Part shown: piece after piece, positions 24,301 through 39,300 of the stretch
Layout: every line of letters begins with the position of its first letter
Numbering within the stretch: the stretch's first letter is position 1
Assembly (NCBI GenBank): GCA_965649825.1
Contig: OZ287703.1
Coordinates: 496,001 to 560,000 of the forward strand
DNA length: 64,000 nt
Source of the DNA: Penicillus capitatus
Lineage: Eukaryota > Chlorophyta
Direction: 5' to 3'
The notes under the pieces: model-generated
What the model saw: only the letters and a program-made list of their open reading frames with translations
What the model was told of the DNA's origin: nothing
Database searches by the model: none
Made by a program: the position numbers and the translations under genes

Positions 24301-27300
24301 TGCTCATATCTATAATCTTCAACAACGATTGCTCAGAAGAGTATCGCGTTTCAAGCGCGAACTGCAAGGAGAGGAATTCGGTCCGGACGATGGGAATGGA
24401 TTCTTTGCTGTCAATCAGTCCGATCCAATAAGCACAGAGGACCAAAATGAACAAACAAGCTCTGATGATGACTGTGAAGACGATTATGGAGCATTTGAAT
24501 ACAACTTCTCGTCAGACAGTAGTGTCAGCGATAAAACCGATGCAGATAACGTTATTGACACAGAAAACTTAAGAGCGTATGAGAAGCATTACGACATTCG
24601 AGGATCAATCTCTGCATATCCTGACGGCCGTGACAAAGATTTGGATTCTCCGAGAGAGAAACGCGACGAGTTGAAAGGAGATGACCACATAACATTCATA
24701 GATGATGTCATTTTGAAAATCCCGGGGTTGGTGAATGAAATCCTGGGCAAGGAGATCCCTGCTGCTGTGCAGAGAATGGTGTATCGACTGGAGCACTTGA
24801 GAATGCTCATTCGTTCTCGTGACGCACAAAAGAGCAAGCCCTGCTTTATGTTTAGAGACGGTCCATTCGTCAAAGCGATCACGATGGAGCACGCGTTTGT
24901 CGTGGAAGACTACGATCTCTGTGCACAGGCAGTGACCGAAAGACTGAACAGCGCGCTGGAAGTGGATCCGACGTTCAGCATTCCGGAAGACGTGTCCTTC
25001 TCAGCCAGAGTGGCTGCAGAAATGGAGATCCCCAAGAAGGGATACTGCTTCATTGCCACTTCACACCTGGATTCAGAGAACAAGAAGCCACAGCTCAGCG
25101 CTGCCACGCAAAGCAGACTGACGCAGATTCGAGTCCCTGTATATGGCACCCCTGACATCATGTCCATCGCAGAGGAGAAGCTTCGACGCACGCTTCATGC
25201 CACTGAAGTGGAGTCCCTGCCGTACGTGATGGACAGCATCAAGGGCGTCCGATGCGAGGTCGTTGGCGATGACCCAGAGCATCCCTGCGAGGACTTCAGA
25301 AGGATTCTGAGATGGATCACGTTCGTGACAGCGCATCCGAGAAACCTGAGCATCCAGAGGAGATGCATGCTGGGAGCCAAGTTCTTCTACCTGACAGGAT
25401 ATCCAACCGACATCCAGAACGAGGTCCTCCATAAGATCTTCTCGAAGAAGTTCAAGAAGCTGAAGTCCGACCTCGAGGTACCGATAGAAAGGAATCCGTT
25501 CGAGATCGAGAAGAAGGCTGGCGACGCAGGCAGGGTGGTTTCTCTGACGGGACATGGACTCTCACTGCCGCGGACACTGGAGACGTCGTCCGGTGACAAC
25601 CGGCTTCCCGAGCTGTCCCTCTGCGTGACCGTTTCCGTGCGGGAGAACATGGCTCGGATATTTGCCTCCATCTGCACGAACTCCCCTCTGCTTCTCGAAG
25701 GAGCTCCTGGAATAGGCAAGACTGCCGTCATCACTCAGGTGGCCAAGTTCCTCGGAACCGATCTGGAGCGCATCAACTGCTCAAGCGACACTTCTATCGA
25801 GCAGCTGTACGGGTCGGTGATGCCGATGTACATCGACAACCGAAGAGTCTTCGAGTGGAGGGACGGAAAGCTGCTGAAGGCCCTGAAGTCGCAGAGGTGG
25901 ATTCTGCTGGACGAGGTCAATCTGCTGCCGGCCCAGGTGCTGGAATCCCTCGTCCCGCTGCTTAACGGGTCTGCAGAGGCAGAGGGCTTCTCCGTCCCTG
26001 GAAAGCTGGACTCGGAGCCCGTCGCTGTGCACGGAACTCGCATCTTTGCCACGATGAATCCCGCGGCGGAGGGCGGAGGAAGGGCGAAGCTGTCGAGGTC
26101 CATCAAGAACACGTTCACGGTCGTCCAGATCGAGGGCTACGACAGCGAGGACCTCAAGCAGATCCTGGGCAAGCAGTTCGAGGGTCTCATCGCGAAAGGG
26201 CTCGTGGAAGAGGACGACCTGCAGCACGTGTTCGACGTCTACAAGAAGGTCGAGCAGTCGGTTGAGAAGGGCGAGATCCAGGGAGCCAACCGCAAGCACA
26301 AGCTGAACCTGAGGGACCTGAAGTCCGTCCACGACATCGTGGCAGGAAACATCGAGACGCAGATCTCCCACCACAGACTGATGGCCTGCGACGACGATAC
26401 CGAAGAGAGCGAACAGAACTTCGACAAGCAGCCGGTGGTCACGAGCGTCATCCGTAAGGCCCTGCAGCTGGTGTTCAAGCACCGGTTCGACAACCGATCC
26501 GCCGAAGAGCAGATCCAGCACACCATCGACGAAGTTGTCAAGCCGCCTCAGATGGAACTGGACCAGAGTGACAGTCCGTCCATCGATCTGTCTGTGGGAG
26601 ACCTCGTTCGGATCGGGAACGTGTACATGGAGAAGGACGAAGCCCGTGCATCTAAGGGATCGCTGGTGCACACCGTAAAGACCATCAGGCAGCTGGAGCT
26701 GCTGGCGACGGCCAGCCAGTCGCAGAGAGCGGTGCTCCTGGAGGGACCCACCTGCTCCAAGAAGACGTCCCTCGTGAGGGAACTGGCATCGCTCACGGGC
26801 GTCCCTCTGCTTGTCTTGTCACTTCACCGGGACTTCGAAGTGTCCGACCTGATCGGACAGTGGCTCCCCGTCTCCGCTAGCAACGTCGCATCCGAGCTGT
26901 CGAAGAAGGTGTTCAGACTGAGAGATGACGTGGCGAGGCTCGGGCTCAAGATTGCAGGGAAGTTACCGCAGAAGAGGAGAGCCGAATTCTACAGGGCCAT
27001 GCAGGCCTGCTACACAGAGGGCGCCGAGACTGGCACGCCCCAGGAAATGGAGCAGGTTGTCGAGCGCGCGAAGCTCGCGCTCGAGACTCTCAAGGGATGC
27101 AAGCTGAAGAAGTGGCAGTCGCTGGTGCGTGCGGCAGACGAGCTCAAGGAAAGCGCGATCTCCTCCGAGGATGCCTCTTCCTCGATCGTCTTCAAGTTCG
27201 TGGAGTCTGATATGATCAAGGCGTTGAAGTCAGGGTCGTTCGTCCTCTTCGACAACATCAATGCGGCATCGCCGGACGTGATCGAGCGACTGCTGTCCCT

Positions 27301-30300
27301 GTTCGAGGAGACCCCGTTCCTCAGCCTCTACGAGCACTCGGAGGGCGAGGAGCTGAGGCCCGGCGACGGCATCCATCCCACCACCCGCATCTTTGCGACG
27401 GCGGACAGGAAGAAGATCAACACCTTCGGACTCTCCAACCCGCTGCTGAACAGAATGATCAAGATCTGGCTGCCCGAGATCGACGGAGATGTCCTTGATC
27501 CAGACATGCGCCTGCTGGAGAGCCATGAAACGGTCGAGATCGCCTCCGAAGCACTCAGATCCGTCGAAGGCGGCAATGTGGCCGCCATTCTCGCCATGGC
27601 CTTCCATGCCAGGGTCAGGCAACTGGTCCAGACGTCTCAGATCACCGTCACGCGCGATTCCAGGATCAGCTTCAGGATGCTGCAGCAGGCCTTGTCTGTC
27701 ATCCGCACCTGGCTGGGAAGGGGAGAGCCTCTGTTTAACGCAGTCGTGTGGGGATTGTGGAGAGTCTACGCTGCCATCGTCGAGACGAACGAGGATCTGA
27801 AGAAATTGCAAGAGGCCATTCACAAGTCTTGCGAAGACACGTCATCGCTTCCCCTCCACAAGTTCTACTTCGTCAGCAGTGGCAGAGATGCTCTCACTCC
27901 CTTCCTGAAGGAGAGCAGAGACCTTCAGTTCGTGTTTGCATCGTTGTTGCGTGCGTGCATGAAGCATCTGCTAAAAAACATCCAGAACACTCACCTACGT
28001 GCAGAAGCCGCCAGATCTCTAGCAGTCTCCATCCAGAACTACATCTGCCGTCTGCACCCACAGGAAGCAGAATATGCATTTAACATCGCTGAAGGTGCTT
28101 GTACTGTTCCAGAAATCGTTCAGCTATGCAGAAACCTCGGAGGACCACTTTCAGAATATTTTAAAGACATTTCAGAAAAAGAGGAGAAGATTGTGAAATA
28201 CTTCTGTCAAAATCCAGACAGACTGATCTCACAGACAAAGGGATTCATATCGCACTCCACGTTCACAGACTGGAAATCGAGAAAAGCCTTTATCAAAGAT
28301 ATGTGCTCTGTTCTGGACGCCGTGTTTTGCATTCTTGATGTGCAGTTCAGAAACCGCAATCAAGAATTCGAGCGCATCAGAGAGCTTTTTCAGAAGACCT
28401 CTCAGATCAAGCATCTTCTGTGCTGTTTCTTTCCTTTGGAGAAAGAGGCTTTTGGAAAGGGAGCCAGTGTCTTGGGGGATTGCTTGAGTCGCAGCAAAGA
28501 TCGCGCTGTCAGGTACAATCTTCAGAAGAGGCTGTCGGAAGTCATCTGCGAGGCGGACACCAAGCTCTCTTGTTCCATCGTCAGGTTGATGAGGAGTGCA
28601 GATGCATCGACAGCTGAGAGGAACAGAACTGGTATTGCTTTTGCGTTGAGCGCACTGGACTGGAAGACCACTCTGCTTCTCCCTGAAAGCTTGCTGGTCT
28701 CTGCACATGAAGGTTTCTGTGGCTTAGAGATCCTGGATATCCAGAGGAAGTTCAGCAGAATGAGAATCTTGGAGGAAGTGTGCCAGTTACTTGCCGGGTT
28801 GTCACTTCAGAGTAATGAAGGCTCGTCTAGCATAATTAAAAGTGCCGCGGAGACAGGCTATCGAGTAGTCCAACAGTTGACGCTGGGTGTGAGGCAAAAA
28901 ACAGTGAACCTGGGACAGAAAGCAATGAGTTTCTTTAGAAGAACGAACTCAAATTCTTCGGGTCCATCGACGTCAGATGCACATGAAACCGAAGAACACG
29001 ATGGAAATGTCGAGTTGGTGCACGCCGCCGCGGAACGATTGGATCCCATACTGCAATCATCAGATAGCAGCATGGTATTGTTCGATGAATTAAACACTGC
29101 AGTTGAATTCCACAATGACATCATGTCTTACCTGCTTGAAGATAGGAGGAGAAACAAGAATGCTGCATTGACAAGAAGCATTAAAAAATGCGGCGAGCTT
29201 CTTGATCGTCTCCGTTGCTCTTCCCAGAGCATTGCTAAGAGTGAATTCTGCCTACCCTGGATTGCTCTTTTCGAGTCTTCAGTCAAAATCGACGTCCCAT
29301 ACAAGGTTGTGAGACGCTCTCAAGAAAACTTGCAGAGGGAGATCTTTGAGGAAGAAGGTTCCACGAGTGCTGCACTTCTGGTTGGCGAACTCGACCTAGG
29401 CACTTGCCTGTCTGAGCTGGTCTCCCTTGTACTCTTCGAGAAAGAAGCATCTGGTGCTGACTATGAGAAGACACGTGTGAGTGTGCTCCACTACACATGG
29501 AGTGAAGAAAGCTCATCTAACAGAAAGTGGATCGAACAATGGATGCAGAAACATGAAAACACCTACACCTTCTCTTTCTCTGACAAGAAACTGTTACCTG
29601 TCGACTCTCTTCCCAGACACCGTCTTTCGAGACTAGGCATTACGATTATTGCGTGTCTCTCCACTTTGGCGATTCATGGAAAAGACGGTGGAGCAGCGGG
29701 AAAGAGAGCCAGTGATGTGAAGCAACGATTCATCTCCGGTCTGGAGAAGCAGATGACTTCTTACTTGAGCGAAGTAGAGCTTTGGTCGAATAAGGAAGAT
29801 GATAACTTGTTCCATCACCTGGTTCAACTGGATGCAAGCCTTCTTCGCAGTCAGAGGCAAGGACTAACTGCCACCAGGAGAGAATTGAGTGGATTTCTTC
29901 GGGCATTCTCCGATACGAAGCTATCGATCGAAAAGTCGAAGATAGAAGAGACGCTTGATGCCATAAAGGAAAAACTGCTGTCGTCTGGATGGCAATCGAC
30001 ATCAATTGCCTACAGCTTCAGGAACTTGATGGTAAAACTGGCGGATTACCCTGTGCAAGAAATAACCTTATGCCTGAAAGGGCTTCTTCGACAAGCAGAA
30101 TCCAGATTTGGCGATTACTTCCTTGCCATGGACATGATTGCCCCAGTTTTGAAGCTCAAGGAACTCATGACAGAGTACGCAGCAGAATGTCTTGATGCTA
30201 ACGATTCGAGCGTCTGGAAGAAGTGCAACGATCTGTGTTACTTTGTTTCAGAGGTCGTTAAGTACTTCATCGACTTTTTGATTGTGAAAGATGACAAAAT

Positions 30301-33300
30301 GGAGCTCAACAGAGCAAAACCTCTTGAGGATTTCGATCAGTGGCATGAAGCTCTAGATAAGCTCATAGCTGAACTGGAGATTCCTGCGAGTCTATTGCAA
30401 GAGAACGACCTTGAAAACATCTTCTTAAAACTGAAGAATAAATACAAAAAGCAATTGAAGGAAGAAAACAGAGAAGCAAACTTTGCAAGGACAGGCCTTC
30501 TCGGTATTCAAGCTAAAGAAGGCTCTACTGACGGATCCATTGTGCCTGAATCTAAGGCCGAGATTCAGGCGAGCAAAGTGGCAGGCCTAAAAAGCGGATT
30601 CCAAAATCTCTGGAAGAAAGCGAAGAACCAATCTCAGCCGGCAACGTTTGTCATGCAAGAGGCAATAAAGGCTGTTCAGGTACTGGATCGTTTGAGAGGA
30701 GATGAACTGAACGACATCACTCTCGCGAGATATCAAAATAGATTACAAAATCTCCGAATAGAGTTAGACAAGTCGCAACTGGAAGAGATTAGCAACAGAA
30801 AAACAACAATATCAAACGAGCTCGAGGATCTTCTGTCGAAGAGGCCGAATTGCATGAACACTGCCGATTTCTCATTTGCGCACCAGGACCCCGAAAGATG
30901 CAGCTCATCTGAGGATCAGCAATTTCAGACACAACTGCGCCAGTTGGAGGAAGCCGTTTCCACAAAGTCAAGCACAAAGGAAGAAATCGAGTACTTGATG
31001 CATGTGGCATCCAACTATCAGAAGCATTCACTGTTGCAGCAAGCACTCGAGGTTCTCTGCCAATGCTGCAAGCCGCAAAACACAGAAGAGGGCAGCCGAG
31101 AGTTAAGAGAACTGTCGGGTTTGCACATCTTCTCTGATCAACTCACCAATTGCTTGGCGTTTGAAGCAGACCGAGTTTCATACAATGAGCTGATGAACTG
31201 TGCAGTTGCTGAACTATCCCAAATGCGAGCACAGTATCTGGTCGAAGAGTATTATGATCTGTTGGTTGGGTGGAAGTCCGGAAAAGTGGGGAGATCTCTG
31301 AAAGCCGTTGTGGATCTGTGTTCTGCTGAACGCTTCTCAATGCTGCATGCCAATACAACATTGGAGGAAATAGATGGTTGCATTAAACAGCTGCAGAAAT
31401 GTTTGGCGTCGTTGACAGCCTTGAGTGAGAGTGGCCTCTGTTTCGCAAGCCCGAGTCTCTCCGTGGAAGACGTTGCTGTTCTTTTTTCAGCCAGTCCTGA
31501 TTTCTTGCGCAGTTTCCTGCTGAATCCAGTAAGAACCAGCGAGGAAGACTCTGTCCCTGTGGAATTTGATTCCTCAGCAAACCAGCAGGGAGGGCTCCTG
31601 TCAATGCTGGCCTATCAACAGGAAGATGGCTCTTTGCTTCCAGTTTTCAATAGATCGTCTGGTGCAGACAGATTCCTGAAAGCTATGAAGAATGTCGTTG
31701 TCGATGAATGGGGAGAGAATGTCAGTCAAGATGAAGATGATCTTGCTGTGCAAGAAATCTTTGTTGCCTTTCACTTTGTCCTGATGTCTTTCGTATTTTC
31801 GAGACAAGAATCCAGTCATTTGGAATCGACTATCAAATTGGCGCCTTCTGAACCATCACAGAAGAAAATGAATGACCTAGAAGCACTCATCGGTCGTTGT
31901 CAAGAGAGTATTGATAATGACCGAACTCGACTTTCACAGAAAGGACTTGAACAAGAGAGGGGCACATCACGGCTTCGACGAGTGGAGGAAAGTAACGTAA
32001 AGAGGCATATTGACAAAATCCAAGACGAAATGGAGAGAAAGCAAGAGGAACTGGCACAAGCAAGGGAAGAAGCAGACTCGCGTCGATCTGAAATTTGTCA
32101 CTTCCTGACGAGGTCGCTACAAGATTTACTGGCGAAGGCTTTGCAGTGTTTCTGCAAAATTGTGAGATCGAACACACTAGAATTACTTTTGAGGGACGGT
32201 AAAGCGGTGTCAATGAAAACTCCGTATTCATTGTGCAAGTCCGTCGTCCACGAAATCTGGAATTCCACATGCAAGAGAAGAGATGCAAGTTATGAAGCCA
32301 AGGAAGAATTCGAGCAATGGCAGCAGTCGTACACTGAGTTCTGTGAAGAACACTTGGCACGGTTGTCTAGCGAAGATCCACTAAGAAAGGCTGCCGAGAT
32401 TCTGTGCAAGTGTGCATTCATTGGAAACCAGCGTACACTTCAGCTCATGTCTTCCGCGTCCAAATCTCTCACCATACTTGATACTTCGTTGATAAGCGCC
32501 GGGGAAAAGGCAAAGATCCTTGTGGAGAGGCTTACGGACATGTGCATCAATGACTTCGGCAATGAAACTGTGATAGAAGAATTGTCTGAAGACCTGCTGA
32601 GTTTGGAACACAAATGCAGAAGCCTTGGAGAGGAATGTGAGGCAAATGATGCCATTTGCCTTGATCTGGCTTACCTTAGAAACTTGATTCTGCACTCTGT
32701 CGGTTGCTGCTGTTCTTATGCCCACAGAATGCATCCAATGAACTGGTATGAAGATACACTTCTGCCAAGGTTGGCGGAATCTGTGAAGGAGACGGTCCTT
32801 CTTTCGATGCCATCTTCTGATGAAGAAGAGTTAAAGGCAGAGATGAAATTGCTTCCATGCTGTTGGGCAAGCCACACGATGTCGCTGCAAACCAGTATCG
32901 TCGAAGACACTCTTGTGAATCCCTTCCGACTCATATACATCCTTGAACAGTTTTTTGCTGAGAGTGCTCCACTTTATCAGTCAGTTTCCTATGTTGGAAA
33001 GCACTTCATTGACGGGGTTCTGGAACTAAAAAACAAACTGGGCGACGTTTCTCCGACAAACAATGTTCCCATCCTTACCTCAGTCGAGTGTCAGAATCTC
33101 GATCTCCTTGTAACGCAGCTGCTGGAGATGTGCGAGGAATCGCTTCCTGCAATGACAGCAGAGCAGACACACCAGAGATTCGCCAAGCTTTCGAAGAAGA
33201 CCCTAAAATTGACCAAAGTGATGATCCAAACAAGGAAAGACCCAAGAGCTTACATGGCAGGTTACTTGGGAAGAGTTTGTGAGCAGTGGTGGTACGAGGC

Positions 33301-36300
33301 CACATCCATGTGTCTACAGAAGCTCCCGGCAGAACATGAATATGCCGTCGAAACGCTCAGTCAAAGAATCTCCGACACTGGATCCGATGTGACTGCTCTG
33401 CAAGGTCTCTTGCAGTTGTCCGATTTCAGAGATCTCGGCAAACTAAGGGAAATCCTTCGCAATGAAGGAATGGATCTTGCATCTGCCAAACTCAGTGACC
33501 AGCAGATGAGCTACCTTCAAGTCTTTTCTTCTGTCTTGAGTGAACTTCCTTTCTGTGCAAGACCAAGACTGTTGCATAACTGGCAAATGTGTCAAACATT
33601 TCCAAGTGCCAGAATTCCTATCCAACAGTATGATAAGCTCTTGATGGCACACAGAGGTCTACTCAGGACACATGTGCCGAAGATCCTCCGCTTAAAAAGT
33701 GCAGTTGATAAAGAAACTGAAATGGTCATCAAAAAGGCTTGCAGTGTGCCGCATCACTTGTGCAGTGGAATTGGTCAGGATGTTGCAAAACTTTTGCAAA
33801 GATTGCAGTCTGATATCCAAGAGGTGGTTGAGAATGCAGATACCCTTAACGAAGAATCTGCTTCAGCACGCAGAGACTACAATAAGAGCGTTGCTTCATT
33901 CCTTGAAGAGCGCCATAAGAAAAGAGAACGAACTCAGCAAAACTTGTGGCAACGGGTTCGTTCTCTGACACAACGCCGACAAGATCTTTTCCCAGAACTA
34001 GCAGAAACTGCGAGAGATCTTTGTTCGCATTATTCTGACCTCTGGAGGGTGGCTAGTCGTTGTTTCAAACATGAAGGAATTTCTGACTGGCATATGCAGG
34101 AGAGCAATGGAATTTTAGACTTAAGCAGATCGCTAAATGATGTACTGCAGAAGCAGCAAGTCCTTTATCAAGGAAAACACGTCGCCGATTGTATCAAACT
34201 TGCAAGATATAAACTGAAAAGAGTTGTTACCCAGTTGGACATTTTGTCTCTGGATCTGGATTCTTTTCTCCGGTTCGAAGACGCAATGCTCCAGATCGAA
34301 GTATCCGAAGGAGGCACAGGGGAAGTAGTTTCTGTGCGTTGTGAAGATGAGTTAAAAAAGCTGCTGCCCATCTCCTACGCTGTCGCAGATATAGCGCGCT
34401 TTAAGCTTAGACTGGGATTCACAGGAAAAGACAGAAAGGAGTTCGTTAGAAAGTTCAAGTTGAGAGACATGGACAAACCCGTAACTTTTCAAGTCGGCCG
34501 GTTCAAATCTGGGAATAAGAAAACCATTGTGAGCTTCCATGCCATTAAGAGAACGACGATCGTTGGAAGCGATGCTTCTCTGCTGTCAGAAGCATCCTGC
34601 TCAGAATCCTGTTCAGACCCTTTGAATGACTTGTCAGCAAGAATGCACAGTCTCCTTGCAGATTACGAAAATCATTATGAGGAACTGCAGAAGAACATTC
34701 GACAGAAAAATGATGCCGAGAAGGAAGAGAAGGAAGTATCTGCCCATTTAGAAACAAAGAAATCCGAACGGATTTCCATCGAGACAAGTTCGCATACGCG
34801 CATCATCGAGCAGTGGAATGGTATCCTTGGAGAGATTGTAGTTTCAGTACATAAGGCACAATCCGACCTGATGACCGCAAGAAGACCTCAGACTGTCAAT
34901 TTGATCAACAAAGAAAATGAAGACGGCTTGAAGAGAATTAACGACGCAATGCAAAAAATGCAGGAATTGAATTTTGATGAGAGAAAATTGTCTGTTGTGG
35001 AATTCGACTATGCTGGCGAAAAACTGTCCTTCGTGTGGACTTCGGATATGCGATTGGCTTTCATGCAGATGAAGAAATGTGCGGACGACATGCGGCGGCT
35101 AGGGGAAAGGAGTCTTGAACTGTTATTTGCTGCAGCTCTTCTTGAGTTGTTCCAGTCCAGTCTTACGATAGTCTCGAAGAAAGACTTAATCAACCTTGAA
35201 AGGGCACTGCGAGAGTGGAGAGACATACTGGGAGACAGTCCCATGTCACTCAATCAACAAGAAGCCATTGCCTTCAAAGCTGAAAACCGTTGCCGCTCTG
35301 CATTGTCGCTTGCCGATGCCAGAGTCCAATGCATGATGTGCTTCGAGTATATCAGAGAAGAACATGAAAGAATTATTCTTTTAAACAGGAGAGACAATCT
35401 TTTGCTTCCAGGGACCAAACTGCACCACAGCGCCAAGCTCATTGTCACGCAGTCGGACACAGGGATCTGCATACTTGACCCCAGACATAACAGTATTGAT
35501 TTTGGAACACATCTGTACGCTGCAGATGACAAGAAGGCTGGATCGAGGGCACACGTGTGTATTGTGGAAGTGGTGAACCGTACCGCTTCGACGATGATTG
35601 TCTCAGTGGATCCCGTGAAAGGGTCATCTAATGGGTTCGCTGTTCTTGCCCCGAGTAGGGTCCGTCTCTATGGGAGATCGACTCATCAGTTTTCGTTCCG
35701 CATCAGTGACAAGGCAGTTGGAAGAATCTGTGAGCGTTGGAGAATCGAATCGCCTGAAACAAAACTGAATGATTTCTTCGAGCTTTGCGCAAACATCCAG
35801 AGACTGGCTGTTCAGCTCAGTGCAGAGGAGATGGATTTTGGAGTCCTGCTGGCGAGCTCACAACGACAGAAGCGCAAGATCTTCATCAGGAATGTGACAG
35901 ACCTGCCCTTGTTGATCAAGAGCCAGATCCAATCCGACAATACCCGTTGCACACTCTCCATGTCGCCAGAGAAGATGTTGTTGCTGCCAAGAGAAAAACA
36001 ATCTCTGGAATTCACACTGAAACCCAGTGCCACTGAAGAGAAGGTCGAATCCACTGTCGTCATCGGAGCTGTGCAGAGCTTTAAGTACTTGAAGCTGAAA
36101 GCGAAAATCAGTCGACCAAGATATGCGTTCTTGAATGAAATGCGCAAAGAATTCGATGCTTTGTATGAGATGAAAGCTGTGAAAAAGGGCAAGAAAGCCA
36201 CAGGTTGCCTCAGTGTGAAGAACGAAGGGGATGTTCCAGTCGTTTTTAACATCGACTCAAAATCATATGCATTGAAGATTAAACCCTCTGCTGGAAGTGT

Positions 36301-39300
36301 ACCTGTTGGCAGTGAAATTCCAGTAAACTTGAGGATGAGATGTCCTGACAACTCAGATGTCCTCAGGATTCAGGCAACCGTGTCTGTAAAGGGATGCCAA
36401 CAAAGACAGCTGACGATCAGTGGAAGGTGGATAGATCCCATTCCCACTTTCACCAAGAAGAATGTTGAATTCAAGACTCTGACAGAGCAGCTTGTGCATA
36501 TGGTAAAGAAGGATGAGAGATCGCTGGAGCTCACTGCTCGAAACAAGCTCATCAACAAGGATGACATTCCCGTTACTGTCTATCCACCAAAAAGTGATGA
36601 CTTCACCTTTAATCAGCCCCACTACAGCTTTGAACGAAAGGGAGAGATCGATGTTGAAATGAAGTGGACAGTGAGACGGCTCAAGAAGCAAAAGCACACT
36701 GTGACCTTCCTCACAGACACAAAAAAGAAACTGTCTTTCAAAGTGCATCTTTCATTGACAGTCGGGAAGCTCGAGATCACTCCAACGAGATGGGTGCGAC
36801 TAAATTCAGTAAAACCCGGAGAAACCATGCGAAGAGATATAAGGATCAATACTGATCATCATCAGTTTTCCATTCTCAACAAAGCCCCCCAATCCGAGCT
36901 GATCGAGACCCTTTCACTGGCGGAACTTCATAATGGATGCCCGAAGAAAGATCAGAAGCCCTGGCTGCTTGGATCAGATGACATGTCCACAGTCTTTCGC
37001 TCGTCGAAGCAGTTTGAAATCTGTGTGAAAGCAAAAGAAGGGACAGGCTGGATAGTGGAAGACTTGGCCTTCCAGACAGAACAGGCCGTTTTCGTTCACG
37101 AAGACCCGGAGAGATGTCAGTTGATGCAGCAGAAGTTAACGATCATGGCTCCTGTGTCGGCCACATCAAATGCATTAGCCAATCTGATGCAATCACTCAA
37201 GAAATCTGGTGGGTACGTGCTAGTAGGCAAGTATACAGCCTTCTGCCTTCCAAATCTAGAGATTCTGAGCGAAATGAGCTCTTCTCCGTCCACAGCACAG
37301 TCCTTTCTTCTGATGATACTGTGCGAAGTCGAAATCCTCCAGAAGGAGTGGAAGTTGACAACAGAACTAGCACGTCGTATTCTCGGCAGCGATCCCGACG
37401 ATGCAGTCTCGCTCTGCGCTCGTCACTTGAAGCACTTGGAACAATCACCAAGAGGGAAGGCTGGCCCATCCTCTGATCTTGCAGACTACTTTGGGAATCT
37501 CAAAGATCACTTCGAGAAGAGAGGTCACGACGACATGTCCGACATATGCATTCCTGTGGCTGCTGTCTCGAATGTTCCGGTCAATATCCAAGCTGTGGCT
37601 CAGGCGATGTACATGCTGTTGCATGCAGACTGCACAGAGGAGCAACAGTGGAAAGCCGCTGTCGCTGTGATGAAGACAACCATTCCTGATGCCTTTAGTG
37701 CCACTCAGTTTGACAACACGTGCGAGGCCATTGCGGAGTTGCTTGATAATCAAGAATCGACGCTTTGCGACATATTGACTCTGTTGAAGAGTTTGATGCT
37801 CTCTGATGATGAGGAAATCGCTTCTTTTGGATTCACCACAAGCATTATCGAGAGTATCCTAAAAACCGATGCTGGCTCAAGTGTTGACACAGTCATTGCA
37901 GATTTGCTTCCAGAAGATCGCCAGCACAGAGAATTCATAATGCAATCCTTATTGCTGAACAAAGATAACAGAAAGGACACGTTGCTGTCTCTTGTCGGCA
38001 ACCGTATGAGGGACTCAGTGAAGCAATTGTGCTTTGGTGATCCCGAGGCTATCGTCACAGGATTCTGTCGTCTTGTGAAGGAAGACGAGAACCAGATCAA
38101 TTGCAACATGATGCGAGATCTAGTCAGAGGGTTGTCTGAAACGGGTAACCAAGAAAAGAGACCACTGACTAGACATCATGGCGATTCTCCCAGCGAAAAA
38201 GCAAAGAAGAAGATTGAGCCAATACTTCAGGGTGCTCAACTGGAATCTGTGTGCGATCCAATCTGTGCTCTTCATAGATGCGAGAGTGGAACAGAAAGGA
38301 ATCACAACGTCCGGAGGGTTGTCGTGGAAACGCTCTTTGGTGTCTTCCCTCGTCTTCCTGCTGGTCGCCACGAACTTCTGAGGAAGATCAAGTCGGCTGC
38401 CTTGAGGATATCTGATGGATTCTATCCGCCAAGCTCTCGGAAGAAGGCGGCGGACGTAATAGAAAAAGAACTTGAGTTTGTGGAAGTGAAGCATCGCTCG
38501 AAGCTGAGAGACTTGATGATGCAGTGGATCCAGCTGAAGCCACGCGACGTTGGCATTGATCTTATGCTGAAACCGTTGATAGAGACGCTGCGAGAACTAA
38601 TACCAGTGGATGAGGGCACGAGCTCTGAGCCATCTCGTGTTGATCTTCAGAGCATCGAAGAATCGCTGATCGAGGCATTGACCAGACTGGATCCTGTGGC
38701 CATTTCTCACACAACACATCCTCACGATCTGCTTTCGAAAGTCGTCAGCTTTATTGCCGTGTTGAATAAGAATTTCCCAGAGAAGGTAGTCGAGCTCGCA
38801 GATAAGCTCTCTTCTCTGCAGATGGGTCCAACAAAGGAAACAGCAATACGCGCTTGCGGACCAATCTCTGAAGAACTATCGACAGACGCATTTAAAACAG
38901 TACTGGATCTTTTGGAAGAAGATCTTGATGATGAAAATCTTGAGAAAACGATCCTACATCTCATTCTGCCGCAGCAAATTACTGAGGCTTTTGACACTCT
39001 CGTCGAATCTTGGTCTGATGTTGATTCAGACGTGAATGGAGAAGAATTGCTAAAGAAGATCGAAGAAATCAGCGAACCGGCTGTGATGTCCGCCTTTATG
39101 CTTGTTGGCGACGTGCTGAAAGCAAAGAACTCGGTCACACACATGGACGAATCACAGATGGAGTCCATCGAAGGCCTTCTTAAAATCAAGAAGCTCTTCG
39201 ATTCGCTTTCCGCTCTGGGTTGTTGGGAGAAGAGAGAGAAGAGTCAAGCAGCTTGGAACATTCTCCTGTCTGCAAGTGCCATTGGACACAAAGCCGAACT

